A stretch of 64,000 nt of DNA from Wyeomyia smithii (GCF_029784165.1 NC_073696.1:232699771-232763770); one strand, 5' to 3'. Shown: positions 44,820 through 56,774, counted from the stretch's first letter. Numbers and translations are program-made. The notes: generated by a model not told the origin, from the letters alone.

Positions 44820-45700
44820 TCTTTTTAGCCCTCTCCTTACGATAGAATTATTTTAAAATTCGTGCTAGGTTTAACCCTGATCTCCTCGATGGGGTACCCG
44901 TGTACCTTTTTAGGTTTCATAAGACCTTACGGTTACTTAAGCGCGAACTCAATGCTTGTCAACGTCACTATCGCAAGCTTCGTACACCACTCACTGGAAA
45001 CAACTTTAAGTATACAAGTATACAAGCGAATTGTAGTAACCACCTGCTGTTTCCCACAAAAAGCAGTTTTTCTGCTGAACAACATAGTTTCTATCCTGGT
45101 CGTTCTGTGACAACCAACTTACTTTGTTTCACCTCGGATTGTGTCTCTCACATTGAAAATGGAAAACAGGTTGATGCTGTATATAGGGATTTGAAAGTTG
45201 CGTTCGACAACGAATGGGTGTCTTGTAAAACTTGAATCTAACACATCCCGACGGTTTACAAACACATCCGATGTTCCCCAAAGGAGTAACCTTGGATCAC
45301 TTCTCTTTATGTTGTATCGCAGCTCGTCTTGGAATTGGTTGTAAGCTGTTCGATGCTGATGATTTAAAGATTTTTGTCGTCGTTGAAGAATTATACGACT
45401 GTGAAAAGCTGCAAGAATTGTTGAATATTTTCGAGGATTGGTGCTAGAAGAACCTAGTGATCATCAGTGTCAATAAATGTTCCGTTATTTCGTTGCATCG
45501 TTGTAGCAATCCTATAGGGGCTACCTATACAATTGGACGTACACCTCTAGCTCGTGTCAACGAAATTAATGACCTTGGTGTACTGCTTGACGAAAAATTG
45601 ACTGGGGTTTTTTCATTCACGATTTTGACACGCCCCTGCTCAGTCTGTATGACGTTTAGACAGCTGATCTCCACTGTGTGTTATTGTTTATAGTTCAACA
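44820..45700 (+). pseudogene. Highly decayed non-LTR reverse transcriptase relic
   Basis: Broken frames read RLLKRELNACQRHYRKL, then SAEQHSFYPGRSVTTNLL, a degenerate AVYRDLKVAFDNE (normally TDL.AAFD) and, after a deletion, a truncated palm motif with FDADDLKIFV (normally YADDLKIF). VSVNKCSVISLHR and INDLGVLLDEKLT follow. The order matches a reverse transcriptase of a CR1-like or related non-LTR element. Multiple stops and deletions leave it non-functional. Confidence 0.7.
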
Positions 45701-47555
45701 TAGGATTCTGTGTATTGTGAGCGCCGGTTTTCATCACTTTTGGGACAATGTGAATCATTTCCCCGGAAAAACGTAAAATGATCGTGCACAAATGGTGTAC
45801 TATCGCTGACGTTTCACTGAACCAATTATTGTAAGATTCTGTTCAAATATCCATACATAAATTTCATATATCTTTTGGTGCTAAACTGTTTATGAATTTG
45901 TATTTGAATTTAATTTGTATTTGAATTTTTATGAATTATGTATAGAATGAAAATTGCAAAAGTTACATGAGTTTCAATTTGTGGGCACGTAAGGGTGTTC
46001 TTTATAAGCCTGAGCGGCTAAGATAATTTCTTTTTATTTTTTTTTTCTACCCAGTTTGGTTTATTCATTTTGCGGAGGAGTTTGCTATGTTTTAGACGAA
46101 TTTTTGTTTTCTCGTGTACCTACGAGTTTGAAATTATCTTATTCTCATGCTTTTGAAGCAGTGCTCGGAGCCATTTTCTTTATTGAGTTAGATTTCTAAA
46201 CTTTGAAAGTGCTTCTAGTAATTTCAGGGTGTATTTTTGTTTTGTTTTTTTTTTTTTTTGCTTTTGGTTCTTCCTGCTATTAGTTAAGTTTAATGAATTT
46301 TGATGTATTTTTTGGTTTTTATAGGTGTGAAATTTTTCAAGACTTCTTGATAATCAATTTTTAAACAATTTCTATCGCTTTTTCGGTTACTTCTGTTTTT
46401 GAACTACTTTCAGTAAGAGTTATAACATTTCTGCTCTGGTTAATTTTTTTTATAGCGATATTTTTTTAGATATTTTTAGCTGAATTCTGACCGTTTTGTT
46501 TGTTCTGTTCTTTCGGACGCTTTTGGTCATTTTCAGGTTAACTCGAAATCATGCACTCATGCAGTTCATGAGAACTCATTGAACTGAAATTAAACTTATA
46601 TTTTTGTTAACCATTTGTTATAAATGTTTTTAGTCAGTTTTCTCTCGAAGTTATTTCACGCATCCTTAGTTGAATTTGGTGTGTTATCCTTCTAGCTTGA
46701 AAAAGAATTTCATCTTTCCAGCTTCTACAGTTGCTTCCAGTCTATTATGTATTTTTTGCGTTTATAAGTGTTTTCAATCATTCAAAGCATTATTTGTGAT
46801 TATATTTCTATCGGTTTCTCCTGGACTATAAAGGCGTTTGCAAGTGAATGAATTTCTTTGCTGGTTTGAAAAGAAGTTAGCCAATGTTTTGCAACAACTA
46901 AAATGAGATCACCATTTGCACTGTTTTAACAAAAATTTGAAATCATTTTTTTTCTCTCTTCCAACTTCGGAACCATTAACAGCAAATTTTGAAAATACTG
47001 CTTCGCCTTTTTTCGATTTTTAATGTGTTTCTAAGCTATTTTCGACTGAATAATACTGCTATTCGTTTTATTTGTGCCTTTTCTAAACTAGGTGGGTTTG
47101 GACTGAATTTGATATATGTTTTGTCATTCTTTTGCTGACATTTTTTAAGGTTCAATCACTAAATAAACCACAGAAACAAACGTTTCCAATTCCTTGTGAA
47201 CAAAGAGGGGGATGAGGGTTTGGTCAATGTTCACGATTGTCCACCAGGGGGCGGAGAGGTTCTAAAAGGACAATTCTTCTGTCCAAGTAAAATATGGACG
47301 ACTTCCAAGATAAATTATATTGAATTTCTTAGTGAAATAAAACCAAAATATCGGATCTAACAGAACCAGCCGACGATATATGCGACCTGATGATGAAATT
47401 CAAATACAAACCTTTTAAAATGCATTTCATACCTTATCGTTAAGAACTCGATTTCAAGCTTTACAATAATTGGTCGTGAATAATAGTATAACATTCAAAT
47501 TGTATTTTATTATGATTACTCAATACGGTTATAAGCTTCAGGCTGACTGACCGTG
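45701..47555. other. T-rich non-coding DNA
   Basis: No open frame of note. Strong T over A bias on plus from about 46.0 to 47.1 kb (runs of T with TTTTGNTTTT motifs), the complement of an A-rich strand. No repeat unit could be fixed. Confidence 0.35.
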
Positions 47556-48170
47556 AAAAAAATTTTCGGAGTACCTCAAGGGAGTGTATTAGGAACCATT
47601 TTAATCATAATGTATATTATTGATACAAAGTGAGTTTCGCTATTCTGTGACATTTCTGTTTATCTGATAATGCTATACTGCCGCGCATAGCATGTCAGTC
47701 CCATTTGCATTTTCAGCAAGCCGAGAAAAACGTGTTTTTTTACAATTTCATATCATTGCTTCTTACGAGATGGGACAACATATTTAGATTTTTTCCGAAG
47801 TTTTGCAGAACAAAGTTGGTAAACTCATCAGTTGTTTGAAACTGTGCATAGTTAGCTATCATTTCCGCTTATTAACTCAATTTTGGATGAAAATGCAAGT
47901 GGGATTGACATGCTAGGCGCGGCAGTATACTGTTTATGATAGCTAAAAAACTTGATTTAAGAACATACGCGTTCGCCGAGCAGATGATTGAAATCTGAAC
48001 AACCGAAATAAACTCCAAGTTCCAACAAGACAATTGAATGCATACGTGAGGTCAAACATCTACAGGGGACTATTGATGACAAACAAAAATTCAATACACA
48101 TAATGACAATGTTATCAAGAAAATTACCAAAAAGTATGGATTTCTCTGACGTTTGAATAACGAGTACTCC
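47555..48170 (+). pseudogene. Small reverse transcriptase relic split by a MITE
   Basis: FGVPQGSVLGTILIIMYI, the conserved palm motif GVPQGSVLGP followed by its hydrophobic strand, is encoded at about 47567-47620. After the MITE, a stretch at about 48020-48140 is weakly like the segment containing VKHLGV and LDDKLNF. Too decayed to assign a clade. Confidence 0.5.
47678..47925. mobile_element. 248-bp TA-flanked MITE
   Basis: The left end CTGCCGCGCATAGCATGTCA continues GTCCCATTTGCATTTTC. The right end read inward is CTGCCGCGCCTAGCATGTCA, then ATCCCACTTGCATTTTC: about 37 bp with three mismatches. TA (or TATA) flanks both sides at 47676-47677 and 47926-47927, compatible with a Tc1/mariner-type MITE. 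No protein inside. Confidence 0.82.
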
Positions 48171-48529
48171 TAACAATATTCATCTCTTCAAATCAATCAT
48201 CTTTCAGCACTTTTTCTTTTCTCTTCCATTTTAATTTTGGTAACATAAACGAAAGTATCGAGATTGGAGCGTTTGCAGAAGAAAGCAGTGCCATTTGTTT
48301 TGAGGTGTAGTAGATTCACTCTCTCGGCATTGCTGGATGCTTTGCAATTAAGCTTCGAATCGTGTTCATGATGATGGTGTTTATTTTAAAAATAGGTAAC
48401 GGATCGCTGCCGGATTTTTTTTCCATAGTACTACCACTTTCAAGACACGGAATATTACGCAAGGAGTTTAATTGCTTTAAACTAATTATCTAATAGGTGA
48501 TCTACGTGCAAGCTTTGTAAGAGGTGAAA
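48171..48529. other. AT-rich, nothing recognised
   Basis: May include remains of the adjacent retroelement relic. No supported feature. Confidence 0.3.
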
Positions 48530-48905
48530 CCAATATCAACAATTCCAATCCAAAAAATTAATGTCCTGACCCTAATGCCAATCCTAATCCATAATCGAAC
48601 TCATCTTAATCCTAGTCCTAATCATAATCACAATCCTTTTTCTCATCCTAATCCCAATCCCAAAACCAATCTCAATCCCAATCCTAATTTCGACCACGAT
48701 CCTTAACCCAATAGAAATACAAATCCCAAAACTTACAAATATAAAAAAAGCCAAACTCAAAACTAAATCTAAACCTTATTCCCGTAGCCAAACCCACACT
48801 CAATCTTAATTCCAATCCCAATTCTATTCTGATTCAAAATCCCCATTTAAATTGTATGTTCAATCCACCTTCCTATCCCAATTTTCGCCCCAATTCCCAT
48901 TCCAT
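48530..48905. repeat. Degenerate CCAATC hexamer array, copy 2
   Basis: AATCCCAATCC and AATCCTAATCC variants in the same orientation as 40115-40580. The 60-codon Asn/Pro/Asn frame here is a simple-repeat artefact. Confidence 0.8.
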
Positions 48906-50924
48906 AGAGGCTTTATATACCTAATAAATAATGTGTGATCTAGTTGGAATTTAAAACGATATTCAATCGTTTTGAGAATGACAAGAAGTTAGAATTTCAA
49001 TACCAAAGCTATCGCAATGGTACTTTTCATAGTTATAATTTCATTTTGGATTATTACATGATCGTTTTCTTTTTCAACATGTCAACTTAGATTTGGTTGA
49101 TTGGTTTCGCCTCGAATTATTCCACAGTAGAATTACCCTAAGATTTATTAGCTCATATCATACGAAATGCTATGAGCAGCTAATGAGTACCGAGGAGATG
49201 CTCATGGTAAAGCCCTAGCTATTTGAATTTCAAGCAAAAAACCAGCCGTTCATTCAACCGTTTAACATTTATTACTTTTACCTAGACCCTGGAAACATGA
49301 TTGAGAAATTGCGCTCTACCTTCCGGCTATCTGTTCCGTCGCGATGGCCAGTAGCTAGTGTAAATTGCCCATACATGAATGTTGTGTATTCCGTAAACAG
49401 AACGGTCACCCCGCACCCCGCACAAGGCACAAGTCCGAGTGAACAGATTTATTATGCATCAAATCAAAATCCGCTGAGTTTCAGGCCGTACCGGCATGGC
49501 GCACGTGTCACATCTTCGCTCGCGATTCAATATTCATCGGACGTCTATAAATCTGTTATGATTAACAGTCGGGGCCTGATTATCATTTGTTTACGGAATA
49601 CAGACGCGCTGTCTGGTGCAAACATTGATTTTTCAATCTTTCTGTTCCATATTTTTGTTTTACTGATTTACTATTTCACTGATAACACAGAAACTAGTCT
49701 TGATCTGCTGGTCAAATTACAACGACCAGCGTGAAGTTCGAACTAAATCTTTAACTTCCGCTGCATGCTCTATAGCGGTGCAGCTAGAGCTAATTTCGCA
49801 CCATATTAGCACTTCCGTGACAATCAGCTACGATCTACGTACTCGTAGTTGTACGGAGACCGGAGGGTCCATTTACACGTACAGATGATAATGATACGAG
49901 TGATCTTGATCTTCAACTGCCGACCGGTCATCATCGCCGATGATGACTGCAACATACATAGACAACATAGAACAGAAACACCGCGCGTGGGGGTTGACGT
50001 TTTTGATGCACGAGAACCGATAATAATTATGATGGAGACGATAGTGGAGCAAATAGCGCATACGTAACACAAACCATGTTAGTCTGTGTAAAAATTCCAT
50101 CCGATCCGGCTGACAATATTTATTCCCAACAATAGATGTTGATCGCTTGCGATCTTGTTGCGATGATAACTTGGGTCAACAGACTGACGACAAAAAAAAA
50201 ATTGTAGAAGATCAACATTTTAACTTTTTACTTGGTTGGTGTAGAAAAACAGCTTCTTCTTCTGGACTAGATCGAAGCGATATTTTGGAGTGGAAAAATT
50301 ATTCCAATTCTATTTGCTAGCTGATTCGCACTCCAGAACGACGACCGCGACGACGACGGGAGTAAATTTGTGCAGTTCGGCAAGGCCGGAACTTGCTAAT
50401 CTGTAACGTTCACTGATGGCGATTTTGATTGACGATAATGATATGTTAATTAGTTACTCCGCCAGAGCCATGAGTGGCCCGCAATAGTTGAGCTTTCTGG
50501 AAAAGTTCCCTCCCCAAAGGGAAGACTATAAATTTTATATAGAAGAACTCGAACTGCGGTTTCGTTCGTTCGAATGAGTAATTCAGAAGTGCCTCATTTG
50601 GATGCGGTGCTCGCGTAACAATAATACCGTTTAGAACAGTCGGATTCCTAAGTACGACTGACATTAATATATACGACAGAGTAGAACTGGATCTATATTG
50701 GTCGTGTATGTAAATGTTGCACGCGAGCTGTTGATCCACGTGAACTTGCGTGGGTGGGTTGTCGAGGCGGAGATCGAAAAAATTAGAAAAAATATTAACA
50801 TCGGGATCCGGGTGTGCTTGTAAGTTCAGAACTTATACAATGAAGAAAAAATAACAGTAACGTGGATTGTGCGGAACCAAACATGTGTTGAAATATTTCA
50901 CCACATGATAAAACCAATTTCGTT
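48906..50924. other. Unique-looking non-coding DNA
   Basis: Moderate GC between about 49.28 and 50.4 kb. A 145-codon plus frame at 49297-49734 has no motif, and the overlapping frames on both strands near 49.85-50.1 kb are mutually exclusive and unconvincing. It could be regulatory or downstream sequence of the channel gene. The last 14 bases are one copy of the retroelement's target-site duplication. Confidence 0.35.
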
Positions 50925-51311
50925 ATTACCATTCTTATTTTTTTTTTCTTCACATAACATTTATTTGACACGGCACAAATACAATTTAATGTTTAACGGC
51001 GCCAATTATATCTGTTGACTTAAAAACTAAAGCAAATTTTTTATCCTCGCTGCCGACTACGAGCTGAAATTAAGTCTAACTTAAAACTAGCATGGGATTT
51101 CCAATCAGTGTTTTGTTGTTCAATGGTCGTCTGATAATCGTCGAATGGCATGTATGGATTCGTTCTGCTGAGCCACGATGTCGTGAGTTGGGACAGAGGC
51201 TCGTAGTCCTTGGGTCCTGGTTCTGTTGTGCGGGGTCTGGTTGCTGGTTTTGTGCTTAAGGTTCAAACGTGTTCTTGTCGTTTTGTTGGGTGTAGACGGA
51301 GGGGAACGGGA

Positions 51312-54300
51312 CTAGACTGGGGCGTGGATGGATTTCAGGAAAACGTATATAAGGGACATGTAGGATAGGTCACGGCTCGCCAAGACATCACGAACAGGAA
51401 CAGCCGGCTGTCTACCCTCGGCCTGCAGGGAAGCTATTAATTTAGACCTGGCGTCACGGTGTACAGGGCATGACCAAACCACATGCTCTATGTCGTGATA
51501 ACCTTCACCACAGGCACAGATACCACTTTCCCCGAGCCCAACACGACGGAGGAGCGCGTCAAATCTATAGTGATTGGACATAAGCCGGGACATCACGCAA
51601 ATGAAATCCCGACCTACATCCAACCCCTTGAACCACGGGTTCGTCGATACTTTGGGGATTATGGAATGTAACCACCTTCCCAATTCCCCTCTGGTCCAAG
51701 CATTTTGCCAACTGATGATCGTATTCTGACGTACAAGTGCGAAAAATTCATTAAAGGCAATTGGTCTTTCATAAATATCACCGTTTGTTGCGCCCACCTT
51801 AGCCAAAGAGTCCGCTTTCTCATTACCCGGTATCGAGCAGTGAGAAGGGACCCACGCTAAGGTAATCTGAGTAGATTTTTCGGATAAAGCACTCAGATGT
51901 TCCCGTATTTTCCCCAGGAAATACGGAGAGTGCTTAACATCTTTCATCGATCGGAGAGCCTCAATGGAACTGAGACTGTCCGTAAAGATGAAATAATGGT
52001 CCGTGGGCATTTTTTCGATAATCCCTAGGGTGTACTGAATTGCAGCTAATTCTGCGACGTAAACAGAAGCAGGATTATCGAGCTTATGGGAGACGGTTAA
52101 ATTGTTATTGAAGATACCGAAGCCAGTGGACCCATCAAGAAGTGATCCGTCAGTGTAGTACATATTGTCGCAGTTGATGTTTCGATATTTATTGGAAAAA
52201 ATTTTAGGGATCTGCTGCACGCGTAAATGATCCGGGATTCCACGAGTTTCTTCTATCATGGATGTATCGAAAAACACAGTAGAATCAGAAGTATTTGATA
52301 AGACGACACGATTTGGAATATTCGAAGAAGGGTTAATATTTTGGGACATGTGATTGAAATACAATGTCATAAAACGGGTTTGAGAATTAAGTTCGATTAA
52401 CCTTTCAAAATTTTCAATCACGGGACGGTTCAAGACCTCACATTTGATTAGAATACGAGAAGACAGGCTCCAGAAGCGGTTTTTCAATGGTAGTACTCCA
52501 GCTAAAACCTCCAAACTCATCGTATGGGTCGACTGCATGCAACCTAAGGCGATACGCAAACAACGATATTGTACTCGCTCCAGTTTGATCAAATGTGTGT
52601 TTGCTGCGGAGCGGAAGCAGAAACACCCGTATTCAATAACAGACAATATCGTTGTTTGGTAAAGCCTTATAAGGTCTCCTGGATGGGCTCCCCACCATTG
52701 TCCGGTTATTGTACGAAGAAAATTCACTCTTTGTTGACATTTTTTCATCAGATACCTCACGTGACAACCCCAGGTGCCTTTAGAGTCGAACCAGACACCA
52801 AGATATTTGTGTACCAAAACCTGAGAAATCGTTTTACCCATTAATTGTGTTTGAAGCTGAGCAGGTTCATGCTTCCTAGAAAAAACTACTATCTCAGTCT
52901 TCTCCGGAGAGAATTCGATACCTAGCTGTAAAGCCCAAGCAGACAAATTGTCCAAGGTATCTTGCAATGGTCCTTGCAAATCGGCAGCTTTGGCTCCTGT
53001 AACAGAGATTACACTGTCGTCTGCAAGTTGTCTTATCGTGCATGAATTTGCCAGACATTCGTCGATGTCATTTACATAAAAGTTGTAAAGAAGGGGGCTT
53101 AAACATGAGCCCTGGGGAAGACCCATGTAGCTAATGCGAAAAGTTGCCAAATCGCCATGCGTAAAATGCATGTGCTTTTCGGACAACAAATTGTGCAAAA
53201 AATTGTTCAAAATTGGAGAAAATCCTTGTCGGTGAAGTTTACCCGAAAGAATGTCAATAGAAACGGAATCAAAAGCCCCCTTAATGTCCAAGAACGCAGA
53301 CGCCATTTGTTCTTTACGAGCATACGCCAGCTGAATATCTGTTGAAAGCAACGCAAGACAATCATTCGTCCCTTTGGCACGGCGGAAGCCAAATTGAGTT
53401 TCTGATAGTAGACCATTTGATTCGACCCAGTGGTCTAAACGACGGAGTATCATTTTTTCCATCAATTTCCGGATACAGGATAGCATTGCAATCGGCCTAT
53501 AAGAGTTGTGATTAGAAGCTGGTTTCCCTGGTTTTTGGATGGCGATCACCTTCACTTGCCTCCAATCCTGCGGTACAATGTTTTGCTCCAGGAACTTATT
53601 GAACAAGTTCAACAAGCGCCTCTTGGCATTGCCGGGTAGATTCTTCAACAAGTTGAATTTGATTCTATCTAATCCAGGCGCGTTATTGTTACAGGACAGG
53701 AGGGCAACTGAAAGTTCTGCCATCGTAAAAGGTGATTCTATCGCGTCGTGGCCCGGAGACGCATCGCGAACAATATTTTGCTCAGGAACAGAGTCCGGAC
53801 ATACTTTCCTGGCAAAATCAAATATCCACCTACTTGAAGACTCCTCGCTTTCGTTGACCGTTACGCGATTCCGCATTCTTCGGGCTGTGTTCCAAAGAGT
53901 GCTCATCGATGTCTCCCTCGACGTCTCGTTCACGAACCGACGCCAATATCCACGTTTCTTTGCTTTAGCCAAGCTTTTAAGCTTGGTATCAAGCTCCGAA
54001 TACCGTAAATAGTCGCCAGGTATACCTCCCGTCTGGTAGGCCTTAAACGCGTCGGATCTTTGCGTGTAGACATCGGAGCACTCTTGGTCCCACCACGGAG
54101 TGGGAGGCCGTTCTTTGATCGTTACGCCGGGATATTTCTTCGTTTGGGCTTGCAACGCGGCGTCGAGAATCAAGCCCGCGAGGAGGTTGTATTCTTCAAG
54201 TGGTGAATGATGTTGAATCGACTCGACCGCTTTTGAAATCATTTCCTCGTATAACTTCCAATCGACATTTCGTGTGAGGTCATACGGAATGTCAATTGGT

Positions 54301-54998
54301 CGCATGCGAGTTGACCCGTTAGTAATTGAAATAAGAATAGGCAGATGGTCGCTACCGTGAGGATCGAGGATTACCTTCCATGTGCAATCCAACCGTAGCG
54401 ACGTCGAACATAAGGATAGATCCAAAGCGCTTGGGCACGCTGGAGGTTTCGGGATACGTGTCATTTCACCGTTGTTTAAAATAGTCATGTCGAAGTCATC
54501 GCAAAGGTTATAGATTAAAGAGGAGCGGTTATCATTGTATGGGGAACCCCAAGCCACGCCATGAGAGTTGAAGTCTCCCAAAATCAAACGTGGCGAGGGA
54601 AGAAGTTCTATTAAATCAAAGAGCAGCCGTTGCCCAACCTGTGCTCTGGGAGGAGTATATATTGAGGCAATACAAAGCTCTTTACCTTGTATTGTCATTT
54701 GACATGCGACAACTTCGATGCCTGGAATCGAGGGGAGGTTAATACGATAGAAAGAATAGCACTTTTTAATCCCTAAAAGTACTCCTCCATATGGGGTGTC
54801 TCGATCAAGGCGAATAATATTAAAATCATGGAAGTTGAGATCAATATTTGAAGTAAGCCAAGTTTCACAAAGGGAAAATGCATCGCATTTGTTTTTATTT
54901 ATCAAAACTTTAAACGAATCAATTTTTGGTAAAATACTTCTACAATTCCACTGTAAGACAGAGATAGAATCCTTCATATACGCAGTTGAATTAGGCAT
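51312..54998 (-). CDS. Retrotransposon ORF2: endonuclease, reverse transcriptase, RNase H (copy 1)
   Basis: I choose ATG 54998 because its ATGCCTAA overlaps the ORF1 stop at 54991-54993. The open frame begins slightly earlier at a TTG (55019). The 1228-residue product has, approximately: APE endonuclease 1-235 (LQWNCRSI, GDFNSHGVAWGS, SDHLPI); reverse transcriptase 460-760 (YRPIAMLSCIRKLMEKM, LDIKGAFDSVSI, GLPQGSCLSPLLYN, catalytic LADD); RNase H 945-1075 (YTDGSLL, AELAAIQ, FTDSLSS, SIPGNEKAD, so the Asp-Glu-Asp-Asp set is present); and a C-terminal CACGEGYHDIEHVVWSC zinc knuckle near 1165. It nicks target DNA and copies the element RNA into it. No stop or frameshift is seen. Confidence 0.93.
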   Translation of the reverse strand: MPNSTAYMKDSISVLQWNCRSILPKIDSFKVLINKNKCDAFSLCETWLTSNIDLNFHDFNIIRLDRDTPYGGVLLGIKKCYSFYRINLPSIPGIEVVACQMTIQGKELCIASIYTPPRAQVGQRLLFDLIELLPSPRLILGDFNSHGVAWGSPYNDNRSSLIYNLCDDFDMTILNNGEMTRIPKPPACPSALDLSLCSTSLRLDCTWKVILDPHGSDHLPILISITNGSTRMRPIDIPYDLTRNVDWKLYEEMISKAVESIQHHSPLEEYNLLAGLILDAALQAQTKKYPGVTIKERPPTPWWDQECSDVYTQRSDAFKAYQTGGIPGDYLRYSELDTKLKSLAKAKKRGYWRRFVNETSRETSMSTLWNTARRMRNRVTVNESEESSSRWIFDFARKVCPDSVPEQNIVRDASPGHDAIESPFTMAELSVALLSCNNNAPGLDRIKFNLLKNLPGNAKRRLLNLFNKFLEQNIVPQDWRQVKVIAIQKPGKPASNHNSYRPIAMLSCIRKLMEKMILRRLDHWVESNGLLSETQFGFRRAKGTNDCLALLSTDIQLAYARKEQMASAFLDIKGAFDSVSIDILSGKLHRQGFSPILNNFLHNLLSEKHMHFTHGDLATFRISYMGLPQGSCLSPLLYNFYVNDIDECLANSCTIRQLADDSVISVTGAKAADLQGPLQDTLDNLSAWALQLGIEFSPEKTEIVVFSRKHEPAQLQTQLMGKTISQVLVHKYLGVWFDSKGTWGCHVRYLMKKCQQRVNFLRTITGQWWGAHPGDLIRLYQTTILSVIEYGCFCFRSAANTHLIKLERVQYRCLRIALGCMQSTHTMSLEVLAGVLPLKNRFWSLSSRILIKCEVLNRPVIENFERLIELNSQTRFMTLYFNHMSQNINPSSNIPNRVVLSNTSDSTVFFDTSMIEETRGIPDHLRVQQIPKIFSNKYRNINCDNMYYTDGSLLDGSTGFGIFNNNLTVSHKLDNPASVYVAELAAIQYTLGIIEKMPTDHYFIFTDSLSSIEALRSMKDVKHSPYFLGKIREHLSALSEKSTQITLAWVPSHCSIPGNEKADSLAKVGATNGDIYERPIAFNEFFALVRQNTIISWQNAWTRGELGRWLHSIIPKVSTNPWFKGLDVGRDFICVMSRLMSNHYRFDALLRRVGLGESGICACGEGYHDIEHVVWSCPVHRDARSKLIASLQAEGRQPAVPVRDVLASRDLSYMSLIYVFLKSIHAPV

Positions 54999-56361
54999 CG
55001 AAGGATACAATCGCTGCAAGGAGAGGCCATTGGGCAGTCAACTGCTTCAAAAATGATCTAACTGTTGGGAGGAATGCTGTAAGAAAAATTTTAATTGGAT
55101 CGGGTACATTGAAAGTTTCAAAAATCCAGTCCACAATGTCAGAAAATTTCACTAATCCAGAGTTTGTTTCATCAACTGGGAGTGTAAAAGGAGCAACTGG
55201 GGTTTTAGATGTTCCTGGCAGTGCTGGGAACTCCTTCTGGGACTTTAAATTTGCCAGCCCAGGAGGAGTTTGCTTCGGTTTTTCCGCAGCACTGTTTGGT
55301 TTGTTTGTATCTTTCATTTCACTTTGAGAAATCTTAGGACCTTTTCTGGGAAGTTTAGGAGAGGAAATATTTTTCCTCTTTCTAGACTCCCCAGGATTGG
55401 CGTAAGATGCTCCCGCTGGTGAATCGTCAGAATCGGTTTCCTCAGAGGGCAACAGATCGAAGGGGTTCGAAGTAACGGGAGAAGTGGTAACGGTCTTCTT
55501 CAGCATGTCAGCGTAGGAACGCTTTGAACGCTCTTTGAGAGACCGTTTTATTTTATCCCTGCGCTGCATGTACACCGCACATGTCGAGAGCTCATGCAGA
55601 TTTTCTCCGCAGTGAATACACTTTTCAGCGTTAACACTGCAAGAATCTTCCGCATGAGACTCCCCACACTTGCCACAACGTGCCTTATTGCAGCAGTAGG
55701 CGGCTGTATGGCCTAACTGCTTGCAATTCAGGCAGTTCATGACGCGGGGCACGTAGAGCCTCACAGGGAGACGAACCCGGTGGATCGAGACGTGGCTTGG
55801 TAGTGCAGACCCGGCGAACGTAACTCGAAACGAGTCTGACGGAGTGTATACTGTTTTGCCACCGATGATCGATGCTGACCGCAATTGCTTGCAGTCGAGC
55901 ACCTTTACTTCGGGACACGTTTTGTTCTTAAAGCACCCTTTGGCACTTTGCAGTATACACTCGACGGACAGACTCGAATCGGTTATGACACCGTCGATCT
56001 CCACGTCTCGTGCGGGTATGTAAACGCGATACTCGCGTGTGAAGAGCTCAGAGCAAGCTATATCGTTGGCCTCTTTCAGGTTACCGACCACGACACGGAG
56101 CTTGTTAGGCCGGACCTTGGAAATTTCGGTCACGCCCTTGTACTCCTTCGTCAGGTCTTTAGAAATCTGCAAGAGGTTCAACTGTTTCGATTTCGGTCCC
56201 GCCTTTGGCCGAAAATAGACAGTATAGCTGCCCTGGGCTCCGTCTGGGTAAAGCCTGGGGCGAGGGGGGACTGAAGAATGAACAGGGGAGGGGGTAACAG
56301 AAGGGTCAGGGTCAGAGGGGTTCGGGGATGGTGGCGCGGGAGGCGAGGGATCTACATCCAT
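54991..56361 (-). CDS. Retrotransposon ORF1, zinc-knuckle RNA-binding protein (copy 1)
   Basis: 456 residues from ATG 56361. The N-terminus is Pro/Ser-rich. A conserved central domain follows (VTEISKVRPNKLRVVVGNLK, ELFTREYRVYIPARDVEIDG, TPSDSFRVTFAGSALP), then three CCHC-like knuckles at about 209-258 (CLNCKQLGHTAAYC, CGKCGESHAEDSC, CIHCGENLHELSTC), a Lys/Ser-rich segment and a C-terminal hydrophobic/amphipathic patch (VDWIFETF, FLTAFLPTVRSFLKQL). ORF1 proteins bind the element RNA in a particle with the ORF2 enzyme. Its stop overlaps the ORF2 start. Confidence 0.92.
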   Translation of the reverse strand: MDVDPSPPAPPSPNPSDPDPSVTPSPVHSSVPPRPRLYPDGAQGSYTVYFRPKAGPKSKQLNLLQISKDLTKEYKGVTEISKVRPNKLRVVVGNLKEANDIACSELFTREYRVYIPARDVEIDGVITDSSLSVECILQSAKGCFKNKTCPEVKVLDCKQLRSASIIGGKTVYTPSDSFRVTFAGSALPSHVSIHRVRLPVRLYVPRVMNCLNCKQLGHTAAYCCNKARCGKCGESHAEDSCSVNAEKCIHCGENLHELSTCAVYMQRRDKIKRSLKERSKRSYADMLKKTVTTSPVTSNPFDLLPSEETDSDDSPAGASYANPGESRKRKNISSPKLPRKGPKISQSEMKDTNKPNSAAEKPKQTPPGLANLKSQKEFPALPGTSKTPVAPFTLPVDETNSGLVKFSDIVDWIFETFNVPDPIKIFLTAFLPTVRSFLKQLTAQWPLLAAIVSFDA

Positions 56362-56774
56362 CGCGCTATGTTTAGCGCACTAGCGCTGACAAGAACACGT
56401 ACCTTTTTATTTCTCCCTTCCAGTAAGGTTGGTTGTCCGATCGTTCGAAGTAGCAGCCGTTACAGCCAGCAGCACCAATACAGCAGCACCAAACAGCCAC
56501 CAGCAGCGAGCCAGGTGTGAGATCACTCCACACAGCGATACGACTCGCTGACACTGATGGCTTCTTCTTTTTCCTCGTTTGTGTCTCGTCCACTGCTGTA
56601 GCACAATCCAGCCAGCAGCCAAATCGGCTTACGCACCAGCTGGCAGTCACGATGCGAAACAGTTGCACAAAGGAACGACCTTGAACCCGGATTTATTTCA
56701 CTCGACCAGGCAAACAATGCCAACACTTGTTCACACGTCTTTTGTTTTATACTCTATCGGACCGATCACCAAAC

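Noticed and set aside
49297..49734. 145-codon plus-strand frame
   Set aside because: No recognisable domain, no splice context I can defend, and unremarkable composition.
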